From the NCBI RefSeq assembly GCF_014762685.1, contig NZ_JABURM010000005.1, positions 868,001-932,000 of the forward strand: a DNA stretch of 64,000 nt, given 5' to 3'. The notes beneath the pieces were generated by a model. It worked only from the letters and a program-made list of their open reading frames with translations, did not search any database and was not told the origin of the DNA. The DNA is from Gracilimonas sp. Lineage in GTDB: Bacteria > Bacteroidota > Rhodothermia > Balneolales > Balneolaceae. Positions 44,060-52,863 of the stretch are shown one piece after another. Every line of letters starts with the position of its first letter. Positions within the stretch are counted from its first letter, which is position 1. Position numbers and translations under genes: made by a program.

Positions 44060-45502
44060 ATGAGCGAGACTGAAGCGTTAGAATCGATGATCGGAGAGGA
44101 GTACAAGTATGGTTTCTCCACCGATGTTGAATATGAAGATTTTCCTAAAGGACTGAATGAAGATATCATCCGCGAACTTTCTGCTCGCAAAGAAGAGCCG
44201 GAATGGATGCTCGAGTTCCGTTTGAAGGCTTATCGTGCGTGGACTGAAATGGAAGAACCGGATTGGTTTAATGCCACTTACGAAAAGCCTAAATTTGATA
44301 CCCTTCAATATTATTCTGCTCCTAAGAATAAGCCTAAATTAGACAGTCTGGATGACGTTGATCCTAAGATTCGTGAGACTTATGAAAAGCTTGGTATCCC
44401 GCTGGAAGAACAAAAAGCTTTAGCAGGTGTTGCTGTAGACGCAGTATTTGACAGTGTGTCTGTCTTCACTTCTTTTAAAGAAAAGTTGGCTGAGGCCGGA
44501 GTTATTTTCTGTTCTATTTCAGAGGCTATTAAAAATCATCCGGAATTAGTAAAAAAATATATGGGCTCGGTAGTTCCTGTCCGCGATAATTTTTATGCGG
44601 CACTGAACTCAGCGGTATTTTCAGATGGATCTTTTTGCTACGTGCCTAAGGATACTATTTGCCCGATGGAGCTTTCTACTTATTTCCGTATCAACAACAT
44701 GAACTCAGGTCAGTTTGAACGAACACTGATCATTGCAGAAGACAATTCTCATGTCAGTTACCTCGAAGGCTGTACGGCTCCAATGTATGATGAGCATCAG
44801 CTTCATGCCGCTGTGGTTGAATTGGTAGCCTTGGACAATGCAGAAATCAAATATTCAACCATACAAAACTGGTACGCCGGTGATGAAGATGGAAAGGGTG
44901 GCATCTACAACTTTGTAACGAAGCGTGGTGCCTGCCGAGGTAAGAACTCCAAAATCAGCTGGACTCAGCTTGAAACGGGATCTGCAGTTACACTGAAGTA
45001 TCCAAGTGTGATCTTGCAGGGTGATGGTTCTATCGGTGAGTTCTATTCGGTTGCCGTAACCACCAAGCGACAGCAAGCTGATACTGGAACCAAGATGATC
45101 CACATCGGCAAGAATACCAAGAGTACTATTATTTCCAAAGGTATCTCGGCCGGACATTCAAATAACAGCTATCGCGGAGAAGTAAAGATCTCCAAAAAAG
45201 CGGATGGTGCCCGTAATTATTCGGTTTGTGACTCGATGTTGATTGGTCAGACCTGCGGAGCACATACATTCCCTTACATCTCTTCTCAAAACCCAACGGC
45301 AAGTGTGGAGCATGAGGCTTCAACGTCGCGGGTAGGTGAAGAACAGATCTTTTACCTCATGCAGCGTGGAATCAGTGAGCAGGATGCTATTTCTATGATC
45401 ATCAATGGTTTTGTAAAGGAAGTACTTAAGGAACTTCCACTTGAGTTTGCAACAGAAGCAAATGCACTGTTGGATGTGAAATTAGAAGGTAGTGTTGGAT
45501 AA
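44060..45502 (+). CDS. sufB: Fe-S cluster assembly protein SufB
   Basis: A 480-residue scaffold subunit of the SufBCD complex in the cytoplasm. The beta-helix core includes [22 protein letters not shown] (quoted partly: [16 protein letters not shown]), [21 protein letters not shown] split over residues 290-310, [17 protein letters not shown], and the C-terminal [18 protein letters not shown] type motif. Conserved Cys residues (GACRG; GQTCGAH) are present. First gene of the operon. Confidence 0.96.
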   Translation: MSETEALESMIGEEYKYGFSTDVEYEDFPKGLNEDIIRELSARKEEPEWMLEFRLKAYRAWTEMEEPDWFNATYEKPKFDTLQYYSAPKNKPKLDSLDDVDPKIRETYEKLGIPLEEQKALAGVAVDAVFDSVSVFTSFKEKLAEAGVIFCSISEAIKNHPELVKKYMGSVVPVRDNFYAALNSAVFSDGSFCYVPKDTICPMELSTYFRINNMNSGQFERTLIIAEDNSHVSYLEGCTAPMYDEHQLHAAVVELVALDNAEIKYSTIQNWYAGDEDGKGGIYNFVTKRGACRGKNSKISWTQLETGSAVTLKYPSVILQGDGSIGEFYSVAVTTKRQQADTGTKMIHIGKNTKSTIISKGISAGHSNNSYRGEVKISKKADGARNYSVCDSMLIGQTCGAHTFPYISSQNPTASVEHEASTSRVGEEQIFYLMQRGISEQDAISMIINGFVKEVLKELPLEFATEANALLDVKLEGSVG

Positions 45503-45504
45503 GT

Positions 45505-45550
45505 AATTTTAAATGTTAAATGATGAAGTACACGTTTAACATTTAAAATT
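45505..45550. repeat. 16-bp inverted repeat (TTAAATGTT family) between sufB and sufC
   Basis: AATTTTAAATGTTAAA and its exact reverse complement with a 14-nt loop. It is related in sequence to the inverted repeat at 50216-50261. It may be a REP-like element or a processing/termination hairpin in the suf transcript. Confidence 0.75.
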
Positions 45551-45610
45551 GAGCATTCATCATTTCTCAAAGAAATTAAATAATTAAAAAAGACAAAAAA
45601 GAACAGAAAC

Positions 45611-46384
45611 GTGTTAGAAATCAAAAACTTACATGCCTCGGTTGAAGGCGAAGAAGAACAGATTCTTAAAGGTGTAAATCTCACCATCAATAAAGGAGAG
45701 ATCCATGCAATAATGGGTCCAAACGGAAGTGGTAAGAGTACCCTTGCTAAAGTAGTATCAGGTCACCCTGAATATGAGATCACGGAGGGAGAGATCCTTT
45801 TTGAAGGCGAAGATATAACCGAACTGGATGCCGATGAGCGTGCTCACCTGGGTATGTTTCTCGCATTTCAATATCCGATCGAAGTACCGGGTATTACTAA
45901 CAGAACTCTGCTTCGTGAGTCTTATAATACTATTGCTCGTGAAAACGGACGGGAAGAACTCGATCCGCTTGAATTTGATGACTACCTGAAAAGTCGACTT
46001 GAAGTTATTGATATGAAGGATTCCTTCCTCGAGAGAAGCATTAACACCGGATTTTCAGGTGGTGAGAAGAAGAAGAATGAGGTTTTCCAGATGGCGGTGC
46101 TGAATCCAAAATTGGCATTCATGGACGAAACCGATTCAGGACTTGATATCGACGCACTTAAGATCGTTTCTGACGGTATCAATAAGATTGCCGGACCTGA
46201 AAATGCTATTGTTTTGATTACCCATTATCAGCGACTGCTAAACTACATCACACCTGATTTTGTACACGTGATGATGGATGGTAAGATCGTGAAATCTGCC
46301 GGAAAAGAGCTCGCACTTGAGCTTGAAGATCAGGGCTATGAGAAACTTGAAAAAGAATTTTCCCTAAACGGAGAGGCTCAGTAA
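45611..46384 (+). CDS. sufC: Fe-S cluster assembly ATPase SufC
   Basis: A 257-residue ABC-type ATPase, soluble partner of SufB and SufD. It starts at GTG 45611. Walker [10 protein letters not shown] (about 36-44), Q-loop [13 protein letters not shown] signature [14 protein letters not shown], Walker [12 protein letters not shown], and the H-switch ITHYQRLL are intact. sufD starts at the last base of its stop codon (TAATG). Confidence 0.97.
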   Translation: MLEIKNLHASVEGEEEQILKGVNLTINKGEIHAIMGPNGSGKSTLAKVVSGHPEYEITEGEILFEGEDITELDADERAHLGMFLAFQYPIEVPGITNRTLLRESYNTIARENGREELDPLEFDDYLKSRLEVIDMKDSFLERSINTGFSGGEKKKNEVFQMAVLNPKLAFMDETDSGLDIDALKIVSDGINKIAGPENAIVLITHYQRLLNYITPDFVHVMMDGKIVKSAGKELALELEDQGYEKLEKEFSLNGEAQ

Positions 46385-47721
46385 TGAGTACAGCAGTACA
46401 AGAAAAAGAAACCATACTGAACTTTTTGGACGGTGATTTCAGCATAACATCGGATGTTGCTGTAATTGCCGGATTGAATCAAAAAGGAGCAGGAAATATC
46501 TCAGAATTCCCATTTCCCACTAAAAAAGATGAGGACTGGAGATTTACGGATCTGAGATCTATCAGCCGTAATCATTTTGTTCCTGTTGCAGAAGCAGTGG
46601 CTAACCAGGTGGGTGACATCAGTAATCATTATCTACCGGAAGCACAGAAAAGCCGTTTGGTTTTTGTGAATGGTGAATTTGATGCAGAACGATCTTCGCT
46701 GGATGCCATTCCGGATAACGTAACCGTAGGAACTCTTGTTGAACACGGAGATTCTGAAGTTGTGAAAGAGCATCTCGGTAAATACACCACTTTTGATGAA
46801 GATCAGGATGTTTTTAACGCTCTTAATGACGCCAATTTCAAAGATGGCGTGTTCATTCACGTTCCTAAAGAAACCAAAGTTGAAGCACCGATTCATATTC
46901 TGAATGTGTTTACGGATGCTCAGAAGCCGTTTTATGCTACTCCCAGAGTATTGTTTGTTGGAGAAGCGTATTCCAAATCAACGGTGGTTGAGGAGCATAT
47001 CGGACTTGCCGAAAATGAATACCTGAATATTCCCGTGGCTGAGTTTAAGATGAAGGAAGGTTCGAACATTCACCATGCCAGAATTCAGCGCGACAGTAAG
47101 AAGGCGAACCATATTTCACGGCCGATCGCACATCTGGATAAATATGCTGAATATCACTCATATACTATTTGCTTGGGTGCGAAGTTATTCCGTAACGATC
47201 CGCGGGTTGTGCAAAATGACGAAGAAGTAAATTTCACCATTGACGGCTTAGTGCTGATTGATGGCGAGCAAATAGCGGATACGCATTCTGCGATCGATCA
47301 CCGGCACTGGCACGCGCAAAGTCACCAGCTGCATAAAGTAGTTGTGAACGACAAAGCACATTCCATCTTTAATGGAAAGATCTTTGTTCGGGAAAATTCC
47401 CAGAAGATTGATTCTTTCCAGGAAAATAGAAATCTGTTGCTATCGGTAGATGGAACGGTTCATACCAAGCCACAGCTCGAGATATTTTCCGATGATGTAT
47501 TGTGTTCTCACGGTGCAACAATAGGTCACCTTAACGAAGATGAGGTGTTTTATCTTCACAGTCGCGGATTGACCAAGAAGAAAGCTCGTGAGCTATTGGT
47601 ATACGCTTTCACTCTCGAAAGTATCGAGAATATGGAAGTTGAATCAGTTCACAAATTATTGTTGGATGAAGTAATAAAATTTACCTCTCGCGACGAAGAA
47701 TTTGTTGCGGTAGGGAATTGA
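46384..47721 (+). CDS. sufD: Fe-S cluster assembly protein SufD
   Basis: A 445-residue beta-helix protein homologous to SufB. Residues 40-70 hold KKDEDWRFTDL; the core is FATPRVLFVGE-type helix with SAIDHRHWHAQSHQLHKVVV, then FNGKIFVRENSQKIDSFQENRNLLLS and CSHGATIGHLNEDEVFYLHSRGL (given in parts). The conserved Cys/His ending (CSHGATIG) supports SufD. It is translationally coupled to sufC. Confidence 0.95.
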   Translation: MSTAVQEKETILNFLDGDFSITSDVAVIAGLNQKGAGNISEFPFPTKKDEDWRFTDLRSISRNHFVPVAEAVANQVGDISNHYLPEAQKSRLVFVNGEFDAERSSLDAIPDNVTVGTLVEHGDSEVVKEHLGKYTTFDEDQDVFNALNDANFKDGVFIHVPKETKVEAPIHILNVFTDAQKPFYATPRVLFVGEAYSKSTVVEEHIGLAENEYLNIPVAEFKMKEGSNIHHARIQRDSKKANHISRPIAHLDKYAEYHSYTICLGAKLFRNDPRVVQNDEEVNFTIDGLVLIDGEQIADTHSAIDHRHWHAQSHQLHKVVVNDKAHSIFNGKIFVRENSQKIDSFQENRNLLLSVDGTVHTKPQLEIFSDDVLCSHGATIGHLNEDEVFYLHSRGLTKKKARELLVYAFTLESIENMEVESVHKLLLDEVIKFTSRDEEFVAVGN

Positions 47722-47794
47722 GCCTTAATTTAATTAAGGAATTGAACGCGGATAACACAGATATAGCGAATGTTCGCAGATTGAAATATTGAAA

Positions 47795-47915
47795 AGTCCT
47801 CCCTTGAGGGAGGTGCCGACCAAATGGGAGGCGGAGGGTGTCGATTAGGGCAATGTTGCCTGATTCACCAACACCTCTCCCTGCTAAAGCCGTACTCTCC
47901 TCAAGGAGAGACTTT
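47795..47915. mobile_element. MITE-like repeat, copy 1 (about 121 bp)
   Basis: Starts AAGTCCTCCCTTGAGGGAGG and ends CTCCTCAAGGAGAGACTT, which are imperfect inverted ends, so the whole unit folds on itself. The second copy lies at 59296-59486 with the same start and end but about 70 bp longer inside. No transposase, so non-autonomous. Confidence 0.8.
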
Positions 47916-47932
47916 ATATATTGAGTTAAAAA

Positions 47933-48014
47933 GTCATTCTGAGCGAAAGCGAAGAACCTTCACTTGTTTGACTTGTGCAGGTTCTTCGTCCCGATAAATC
48001 GGGATCAGGATGAC
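47933..48014. repeat. REP-like repeat, copy 1 (GTCATTCTGA...TCAGGATGAC)
   Basis: An 82-bp element whose ends GTCATTCTGA and TCAGGATGAC are imperfect inverted repeats, with an inner CCCGAT/ATCGGG hairpin. A second copy of about 80% identity is at 51590-51670. The pattern is common between genes in Bacteroidota. Confidence 0.8.
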
Positions 48015-48027
48015 AACCAAATAAATT

Positions 48028-49275
48028 ATGCAAGAAACCCTGAAAACAGATACGAAAACCAATATCGACTGGGACGCTATTCGCAGTCAATTCCCCGTGC
48101 TTCAGCGTGAAGTGAATGGGCAACCGGTGGTGTATCTGGATAACGGGGCTTCGAGTCAGATGCCGCAGCGAGTAGTAAATCGCATTAATGCATATCATTC
48201 CAATGAGCATTCCAATGTGCATAGGGGCATTCACACACTTAGCCAAGAGGCTACGGATGCTTTTGAAGCAGCTCGCAAAAAGGTGAAGAAACTAATCAAT
48301 GCTCGTCACCTTGAAGAGATCATTTATACAACCGGAACCACTGATTCCATCAATTTAGTGGCACAAAGCTACGGGCGTAAACATTTTAAGGAAGGTGATG
48401 AGATCATTCTTTCAGAAATGGAACATCATGCCAACATTGTGCCCTGGCAAATGATCGCTGAGGAAACAGGAGCCAGGATCAAAGTCATTCCAATGACCGA
48501 ATCCGGGGAGTTGATGATGGATGAATATCAAAACCTGCTTTCGGATCGCACTAAAATGGTAGCCGTGGTACATGTTTCCAATGCACTCGGTACCATCAAC
48601 CCGGTAGAAGAGATCATTGAAGCGGCTCATGCCAAAGATATTCCGGTTTTGATCGATGGAGCACAAGCAGTTCCTCATTCTCCGGTAGATGTTCAAAAGC
48701 TGGATGCCGATTTTTATGCATTCTCAGCTCACAAAATGTGTGGACCAACGGGATTCGGTATTCTGTATGGTAAAAAAGAATTGCTGGAAGAAATGCCTCC
48801 ATACCGGGGAGGAGGGGACATGATTGACAAGGTGACATTTGAAAGAACCACCTGGAATGATCTGCCTCATAAATTTGAAGCCGGAACTCCACCTATTGCG
48901 GCCGGAGTCGGTTTTGCAGAAACCCTCGACTTTCTGAATGAAGTTGGAATGGAGAATATCGCTGCTCGGGAGCATGAATTGCTGGAATATGCCACTACGA
49001 AGCTAAAAGAGATTCAAGGATTAAGAATCATCGGAACAGCGCAAAACAAAGCCTCGGTTATTTCGTTTTTATTGGAGGGAATACACCCTACGGATGCCGG
49101 CACTATTTTGGACCAAAAAGGCATTGCCGTACGAACTGGTCACCATTGTGCACAACCGATCATGGATCATTATGAAATTCCCGGCACGGCAAGAGCTTCA
49201 ATTTCTTTTTATAATAACGAAGACGATATTGATCGATTGGTAAATGGAATTAAATACGTACAAGAATTTTTTTGA
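48028..49275 (+). CDS. sufS: Cysteine desulfurase SufS
   Basis: A 415-residue PLP enzyme that takes sulfur from cysteine for cluster assembly. PLP lysine in FSAHKMCGPTGFGILYG, the persulfide Cys in RTGHHCAQPIM, substrate residues HHANIVPW and DGAQAVPHS are visible, and the fold is the group II (SufS/CsdA) type. No SufE or SufU partner gene is next to it; the DUF2480 protein three genes downstream is a candidate for an accessory role. Separated from sufD by repeats, yet same strand and likely same operon. Confidence 0.96.
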   Translation: MQETLKTDTKTNIDWDAIRSQFPVLQREVNGQPVVYLDNGASSQMPQRVVNRINAYHSNEHSNVHRGIHTLSQEATDAFEAARKKVKKLINARHLEEIIYTTGTTDSINLVAQSYGRKHFKEGDEIILSEMEHHANIVPWQMIAEETGARIKVIPMTESGELMMDEYQNLLSDRTKMVAVVHVSNALGTINPVEEIIEAAHAKDIPVLIDGAQAVPHSPVDVQKLDADFYAFSAHKMCGPTGFGILYGKKELLEEMPPYRGGGDMIDKVTFERTTWNDLPHKFEAGTPPIAAGVGFAETLDFLNEVGMENIAAREHELLEYATTKLKEIQGLRIIGTAQNKASVISFLLEGIHPTDAGTILDQKGIAVRTGHHCAQPIMDHYEIPGTARASISFYNNEDDIDRLVNGIKYVQEFF

Positions 49276-49293
49276 CAACAAAAGAGAACTGAT

Positions 49294-49845
49294 ATGGCTA
49301 AAATTAAAGAAATAGAACGCACCCCAAACCCAGACGCCATGCGCTTTGTATTGGCTGAACCGCTGACCAATGGAACTACGCGTTCTTTTGAAAATGCGGC
49401 AGAAGCTGAAGGAGATGAATTGGCATCTGCATTATTCGCGATCGATAACGTGATCAATGTATATTATGTAGACAAATACATCACCGTTACGCAAGATGGT
49501 AAAGCTGTTTGGTCAGAATTACTTCGAAAACTGGCACCTCCAATTCGTGAAGCGGAAGCTATTACTCATGAAGAAGACGACACCGATGTTCACTTGAGTA
49601 AGGAAGTGCAGGGATCTGATGATCCGCGGTTGCAGGAAATTACCAAGATGCTGGATGAACAAGTTCGTCCGTATCTGCTTGCCGATGGCGGTGGATTGAA
49701 AGTACTCGGACTTGAGCAAAATCGCCTCAAGGTTCACTATCAGGGTGCTTGCGGTACATGCCCAACGGCTACAACCGGAACGCTGTACGCCATCGAAAGT
49801 ATGGTGAAGCGTATCGATCCGGAAATTCAGGTAGTTTCTGTTTAA
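49294..49845 (+). CDS. nfu: Nfu-type Fe-S carrier (Nfu_N + NifU domains)
   Basis: A 183-residue cluster carrier. The N-terminal Nfu_N domain (about 1-85; ERTPNPDAMRFVLAEPL) and a C-terminal NifU domain (about 105-180) with cluster-binding CGTCP (GACGTCPTATTG). The layout equals eukaryotic NFU1. An acidic/charged linker joins the parts. It follows sufS by 18 bp and precedes the A-type carrier by 19 bp. Confidence 0.93.
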   Translation: MAKIKEIERTPNPDAMRFVLAEPLTNGTTRSFENAAEAEGDELASALFAIDNVINVYYVDKYITVTQDGKAVWSELLRKLAPPIREAEAITHEEDDTDVHLSKEVQGSDDPRLQEITKMLDEQVRPYLLADGGGLKVLGLEQNRLKVHYQGACGTCPTATTGTLYAIESMVKRIDPEIQVVSV

Positions 49846-49864
49846 ATCCTAAAGAAGAAGTATT

Positions 49865-50203
49865 ATGGAAGAACTTTCCATCACAGATCGTGCTACTGAA
49901 CGCATCAATTTAATCCGAAAGGAACAGAATGTCCCTGATGATGCTTTTTTACGCGTAGGCGTGGTGAGCGGGGGATGTTCCGGATTAACTTACGACCTTG
50001 AATTCAATTCTGATGTCCAGCCTGAAGAGAATGATAAAATTTTCGATGTAGATGGGCTGAAGGTGCTGATCGATATGCGAAGTTTCCTCTACCTGGCCGG
50101 AACGGAATTGGATTACACGGAAGGGTTGAATGGGCAAGGGTTCCATTTCAAAAATCCGAATGCCACGAGGACCTGTTCCTGTGGTGAATCGTTTTCTATT
50201 TAA
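49865..50203 (+). CDS. sufA: A-type Fe-S carrier (SufA/IscA/HesB)
   Basis: A 112-residue HesB/IscA-family protein. The three cluster cysteines are in SGGCSGLTYDLEF and the C-terminal CSCGESFSI. The domain fills the whole protein. It receives or delivers clusters for the SUF machinery. Co-operonic with nfu. Confidence 0.93.
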   Translation: MEELSITDRATERINLIRKEQNVPDDAFLRVGVVSGGCSGLTYDLEFNSDVQPEENDKIFDVDGLKVLIDMRSFLYLAGTELDYTEGLNGQGFHFKNPNATRTCSCGESFSI

Positions 50204-50215
50204 TTTTAAATGTTT

Positions 50216-50261
50216 AGTGTTAAATGTTAAATGGCGGCTTACGCATTTAACATTTAACACT
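50216..50261. repeat. 18-bp inverted repeat in the DUF2480 leader
   Basis: AGTGTTAAATGTTAAATG and CATTTAACATTTAACACT, a perfect 18-bp stem with a 10-nt loop, 16 bp before the DUF2480 start codon. It is the same family as 45505-45550. Confidence 0.8.
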
Positions 50262-50277
50262 TAAAATTAAACATTCC

Positions 50278-50793
50278 ATGTCAGAAGCAATCGTAAATAA
50301 GGTCCAACAAAACACCAAGCTGGTAACGCTGGATCTGCAGAAATTCCATGATGACACTCCCATTGAGGAGCTTGATATCAAGCAGTTCTTATTTCAGGAA
50401 TTGTTGTTGAAAGAGAAGGATTTTCGGGAACAGCTGAAGGAATTTGGCTGGTCGCAGTATGAAGGCAAAAACTTATGCGTTCACTGCAGCACCGATGCCA
50501 TTATCGCTCCCTGGGCCTGGATGTTACTCACTTCATACGCCAGTCCATTTGCCAACGAAGTTTTCCTCGGGAAGAAAGAAGCATTTCTACACCAACTTTA
50601 CCAGAGAAAGCTCGAGGACTACGACTGGGGTCAATACGAAGACAAATTCGTGCTGCTGAAAGGCTGTGGAAAAGTACACGTCCCCGATTCCATTTACATG
50701 TTGGCCACCAATAAGTTAATGAAGAGAGCTAAGAAAATTATGTATGGGGAAGCTTGCTCGAATGTTCCGGTTTGGAGAAGTAACGCCCGCTGA
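50278..50793 (+). CDS. DUF2480 protein of the suf operon
   Basis: A 171-residue soluble protein of the DUF2480 family, which in Bacteroidota is repeatedly found in suf operons. No catalytic role is known. The conserved cysteines are C67 and C70 (LCVHCSTD), C130 (LKGCGKV) and C160 (GEACSNVPVW), a pattern that could bind a metal or accept sulfur (inference). The 16-nt gap before its start holds a hairpin. Confidence 0.85.
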   Translation: MSEAIVNKVQQNTKLVTLDLQKFHDDTPIEELDIKQFLFQELLLKEKDFREQLKEFGWSQYEGKNLCVHCSTDAIIAPWAWMLLTSYASPFANEVFLGKKEAFLHQLYQRKLEDYDWGQYEDKFVLLKGCGKVHVPDSIYMLATNKLMKRAKKIMYGEACSNVPVWRSNAR

Positions 50794-50817
50794 TTTCTTT
50801 GATTACACTGATTACAT

Positions 50818-50825
50818 TATCTTTG
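50818..50825 (+). promoter_or_regulatory. Candidate promoter: TTTG at 50798-50801 and -7 box TATCTTTG
   Basis: TATCTTTG matches TAnnTTTG 38 bp before the SDR gene, and a TTTG lies 16 nt upstream, a bit closer than the usual 19-21. It would give the SDR gene its own promoter besides the suf operon. Confidence 0.4.
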
Positions 50826-50863
50826 CTCATTTACGGAATTAAAATCAGAACAAAGAACTTCCC

Positions 50864-51586
50864 ATGAAATTATTGATTACAGGCACCTCTCGAGGAATAG
50901 GAAAATCCATAGCTCAAAAGTTACTCGATGAAGGGCATGAAGTCATTGGCACTTCCCGTTCAACAGATACACCATTTCCCAGTAACCAGAACTACACTCA
51001 TATAAAATGTGATTTAGCGAAGCCTGAGGAGTTAGAAAAACTAAAATCGTTTTTTAAAGGAGACGAAACTCCGGAAGTCCTTATTAACAACGCCGGAATG
51101 TTTGCGGAGGCGCAGTTTGATATCTCTGACGAAGACTGGCTGGAGAATTGGGATAAGACCCTGCAAGTGAACTTACGCTCGGCGGCTTTAATCTCTAAGT
51201 GGGCGCTGAATGCGTGGACGAAAGCCGGAATAGAAGGGAGGCTGATCAATATTTCATCCCGGGCCGGTTATAGAGGAGATACGGGTGAATACGCCAGTTA
51301 CGCCGCCAGTAAAGGAGGGATGGTGGCTTTCACCAAAAGCATTGCCCGCAGCTTTGGGAAGCATGGCATCACCGCCTACACGATAGCTCCCGGTTTTGTG
51401 GATACGGACATGGCACAAGGTTCCATCGAAGTGTATGGAGCCGATTACCTTACCAAAGACCTGGCATTGGATTCCATAGCTCCGCCCGAGCAAATCGCTA
51501 ATATTGTGAGTTTACTTTCGGAAGGAAAGCTTACGCATGCTACCGGACAGACTTTCCATGTGAATAGCGGTAGTTATTTAATCTAA
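50864..51586 (+). CDS. Short-chain dehydrogenase/reductase
   Basis: A 240-residue classical SDR with a Rossmann fold. Cofactor motif TGTSRGIG (residues 6-13), NNAG (about 75-78), the catalytic Ser in NISSRAG and the Tyr-x3-Lys in YAASKGG are all present, and TSRSTD after the second strand favours NADP(H). It resembles FabG-like reductases; the substrate is unknown. It lies after the suf cluster and may be independent. Confidence 0.9.
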   Translation: MKLLITGTSRGIGKSIAQKLLDEGHEVIGTSRSTDTPFPSNQNYTHIKCDLAKPEELEKLKSFFKGDETPEVLINNAGMFAEAQFDISDEDWLENWDKTLQVNLRSAALISKWALNAWTKAGIEGRLINISSRAGYRGDTGEYASYAASKGGMVAFTKSIARSFGKHGITAYTIAPGFVDTDMAQGSIEVYGADYLTKDLALDSIAPPEQIANIVSLLSEGKLTHATGQTFHVNSGSYLI

Positions 51587-51589
51587 TAA

Positions 51590-51670
51590 GTCATTCTGAG
51601 CAAAAGTGAAGAATCTTTACAAGTCCAACATATGAAGATCCTTCGTCCCGATAATCGGGATCAGGATGAC
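51590..51670. repeat. REP-like repeat, copy 2
   Basis: An 81-bp element with the same ends (GTCATTCTGA, TCAGGATGAC) and the CCCGAT/ATCGGG hairpin as 47933-48014. It separates the SDR gene from the isomerase gene. Confidence 0.8.
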
Positions 51671-51721
51671 ATGCAAAAATAACTATTGGAATTTGGCGCT
51701 TGGAATGTGGAATTTATTTCT

Positions 51722-52747
51722 ATGACAGACATCAGAGACCGAAAAAAAGACCATGTAGAACTTACCGTTACCGACGGTACACAATATCAACAGCCCTCCG
51801 GGTTTGAGCGCTTCCGATTTGTCCATAACGCGCTTCCTGAAGTAAACTTTAAAGAAGTTTCTACTGAAGCCAAATTGTTAGGAAGATCATTCAACTTTCC
51901 GCTTTTTATTTCGTCAATGACGGGCGGATATGCCGATGCCGGACCGGTTAATTCAATTATTGCGGAATTCTGTGAAGCAGAGAATTTACCGTTTGGTGTT
52001 GGAAGTCAGCGTGCGATGCTGGAAGATGAATCTTTAACAGATACCTTTTCTGTAGTTCGGGATAAAGCTCCCAATGCTTTTATTTGCTCTAATATTGGTG
52101 GGGCCCAACTTATTGGTGGGCTTAGTGTTAAAAAACTTACCCGATTAATTGATTCAATAAAAGCTAATGCTGTCATTGTGCATTTAAATCCCCTTCAGGA
52201 GCTCATGCAGCCGGAGGGGGACCGGAACTTCAAAGGTGTTTTAAGTGGTATAGAGCAATTGGTTAAGGATACCGATTTGCCGGTTATAGTTAAAGAAACC
52301 GGGGCCGGAATTTCAGAACATACTGCAAGAAGATTATTAAATGCAGGAGTGAGGGTAGTAGATGTGGCCGGAGCAGGTGGTACAAGCTGGGCTAAAGTGG
52401 AGAATTTCAGGGCTTCAAATTCTTCCGTAAATCATCGATTTGATGAGTGGGGGATTCCCACAGTAGAATGTATCCAGCAGCTCAGTAAACTGGAATGGGA
52501 GCGAAGTTTTGAAATCATAGCCTCCGGAGGTATTCGTTCATCTTTTGATATCGCAAAGTCGTTGTGTTTGGGGGCTCATTTTACAGCAACGGCTCAACCC
52601 GTTATTAAAGCCGTTAAAACAGAAGGTTATGAAGGATTGGAACAGCTTTTTAATGAATGGAAAAATGATTTAAAGACCATCCTGACCTTACTTGGGTGTA
52701 AGCAGGTGTCGAAACTGAACCCCTCACATTTACAAAAGATAGCATAG
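51722..52747 (+). CDS. fni: Type 2 isopentenyl-diphosphate delta-isomerase
   Basis: A 341-residue FMN-dependent enzyme interconverting IPP and DMAPP. The start is set at 51722 (MTDIRDRKKDHVELTV); a longer reading from 51686 begins in repeat-derived sequence. Motifs: SSMTGG (FMN), GVGSQRA, HLNPLQELMQPEGDR, VKETGAGIS, AGAGGTSW and SGGIRS. It is the first step partner of the polyprenyl synthase encoded next. Confidence 0.93.
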   Translation: MTDIRDRKKDHVELTVTDGTQYQQPSGFERFRFVHNALPEVNFKEVSTEAKLLGRSFNFPLFISSMTGGYADAGPVNSIIAEFCEAENLPFGVGSQRAMLEDESLTDTFSVVRDKAPNAFICSNIGGAQLIGGLSVKKLTRLIDSIKANAVIVHLNPLQELMQPEGDRNFKGVLSGIEQLVKDTDLPVIVKETGAGISEHTARRLLNAGVRVVDVAGAGGTSWAKVENFRASNSSVNHRFDEWGIPTVECIQQLSKLEWERSFEIIASGGIRSSFDIAKSLCLGAHFTATAQPVIKAVKTEGYEGLEQLFNEWKNDLKTILTLLGCKQVSKLNPSHLQKIA

Positions 52748-52863
52748 AGCGCTGCTTATTGGTGACTGTTCGGTTATAGGTATACTTTGATTTTTAGGAA
52801 AAGCTTGGCTTAAATCGTCGGTTAATTTCCTTATATTTATTTCATTCATCTACGAAAAGAGCA

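Larger units (their letters stand above)
47722..48027. other. 306-bp gap between sufD and sufS filled by two repeat elements
   Basis: No gene. It holds a MITE-like element (47795-47915) and a REP-like element (47933-48014) in tandem, both found elsewhere in the window. The last repeat ends 13 bp before sufS. Confidence 0.8.

Noticed and set aside
47795-48014. CRISPR-like array in the sufD-sufS gap
   Set aside because: The two repeats here are of different families, with no regular spacers and no cas genes.
50788-50820. Short CGCTGATT...GATTACACTGATTACA sequence as another repeat family
   Set aside because: Similar words occur near 43893 and 47745, but similarity is too short and loose to define an element.
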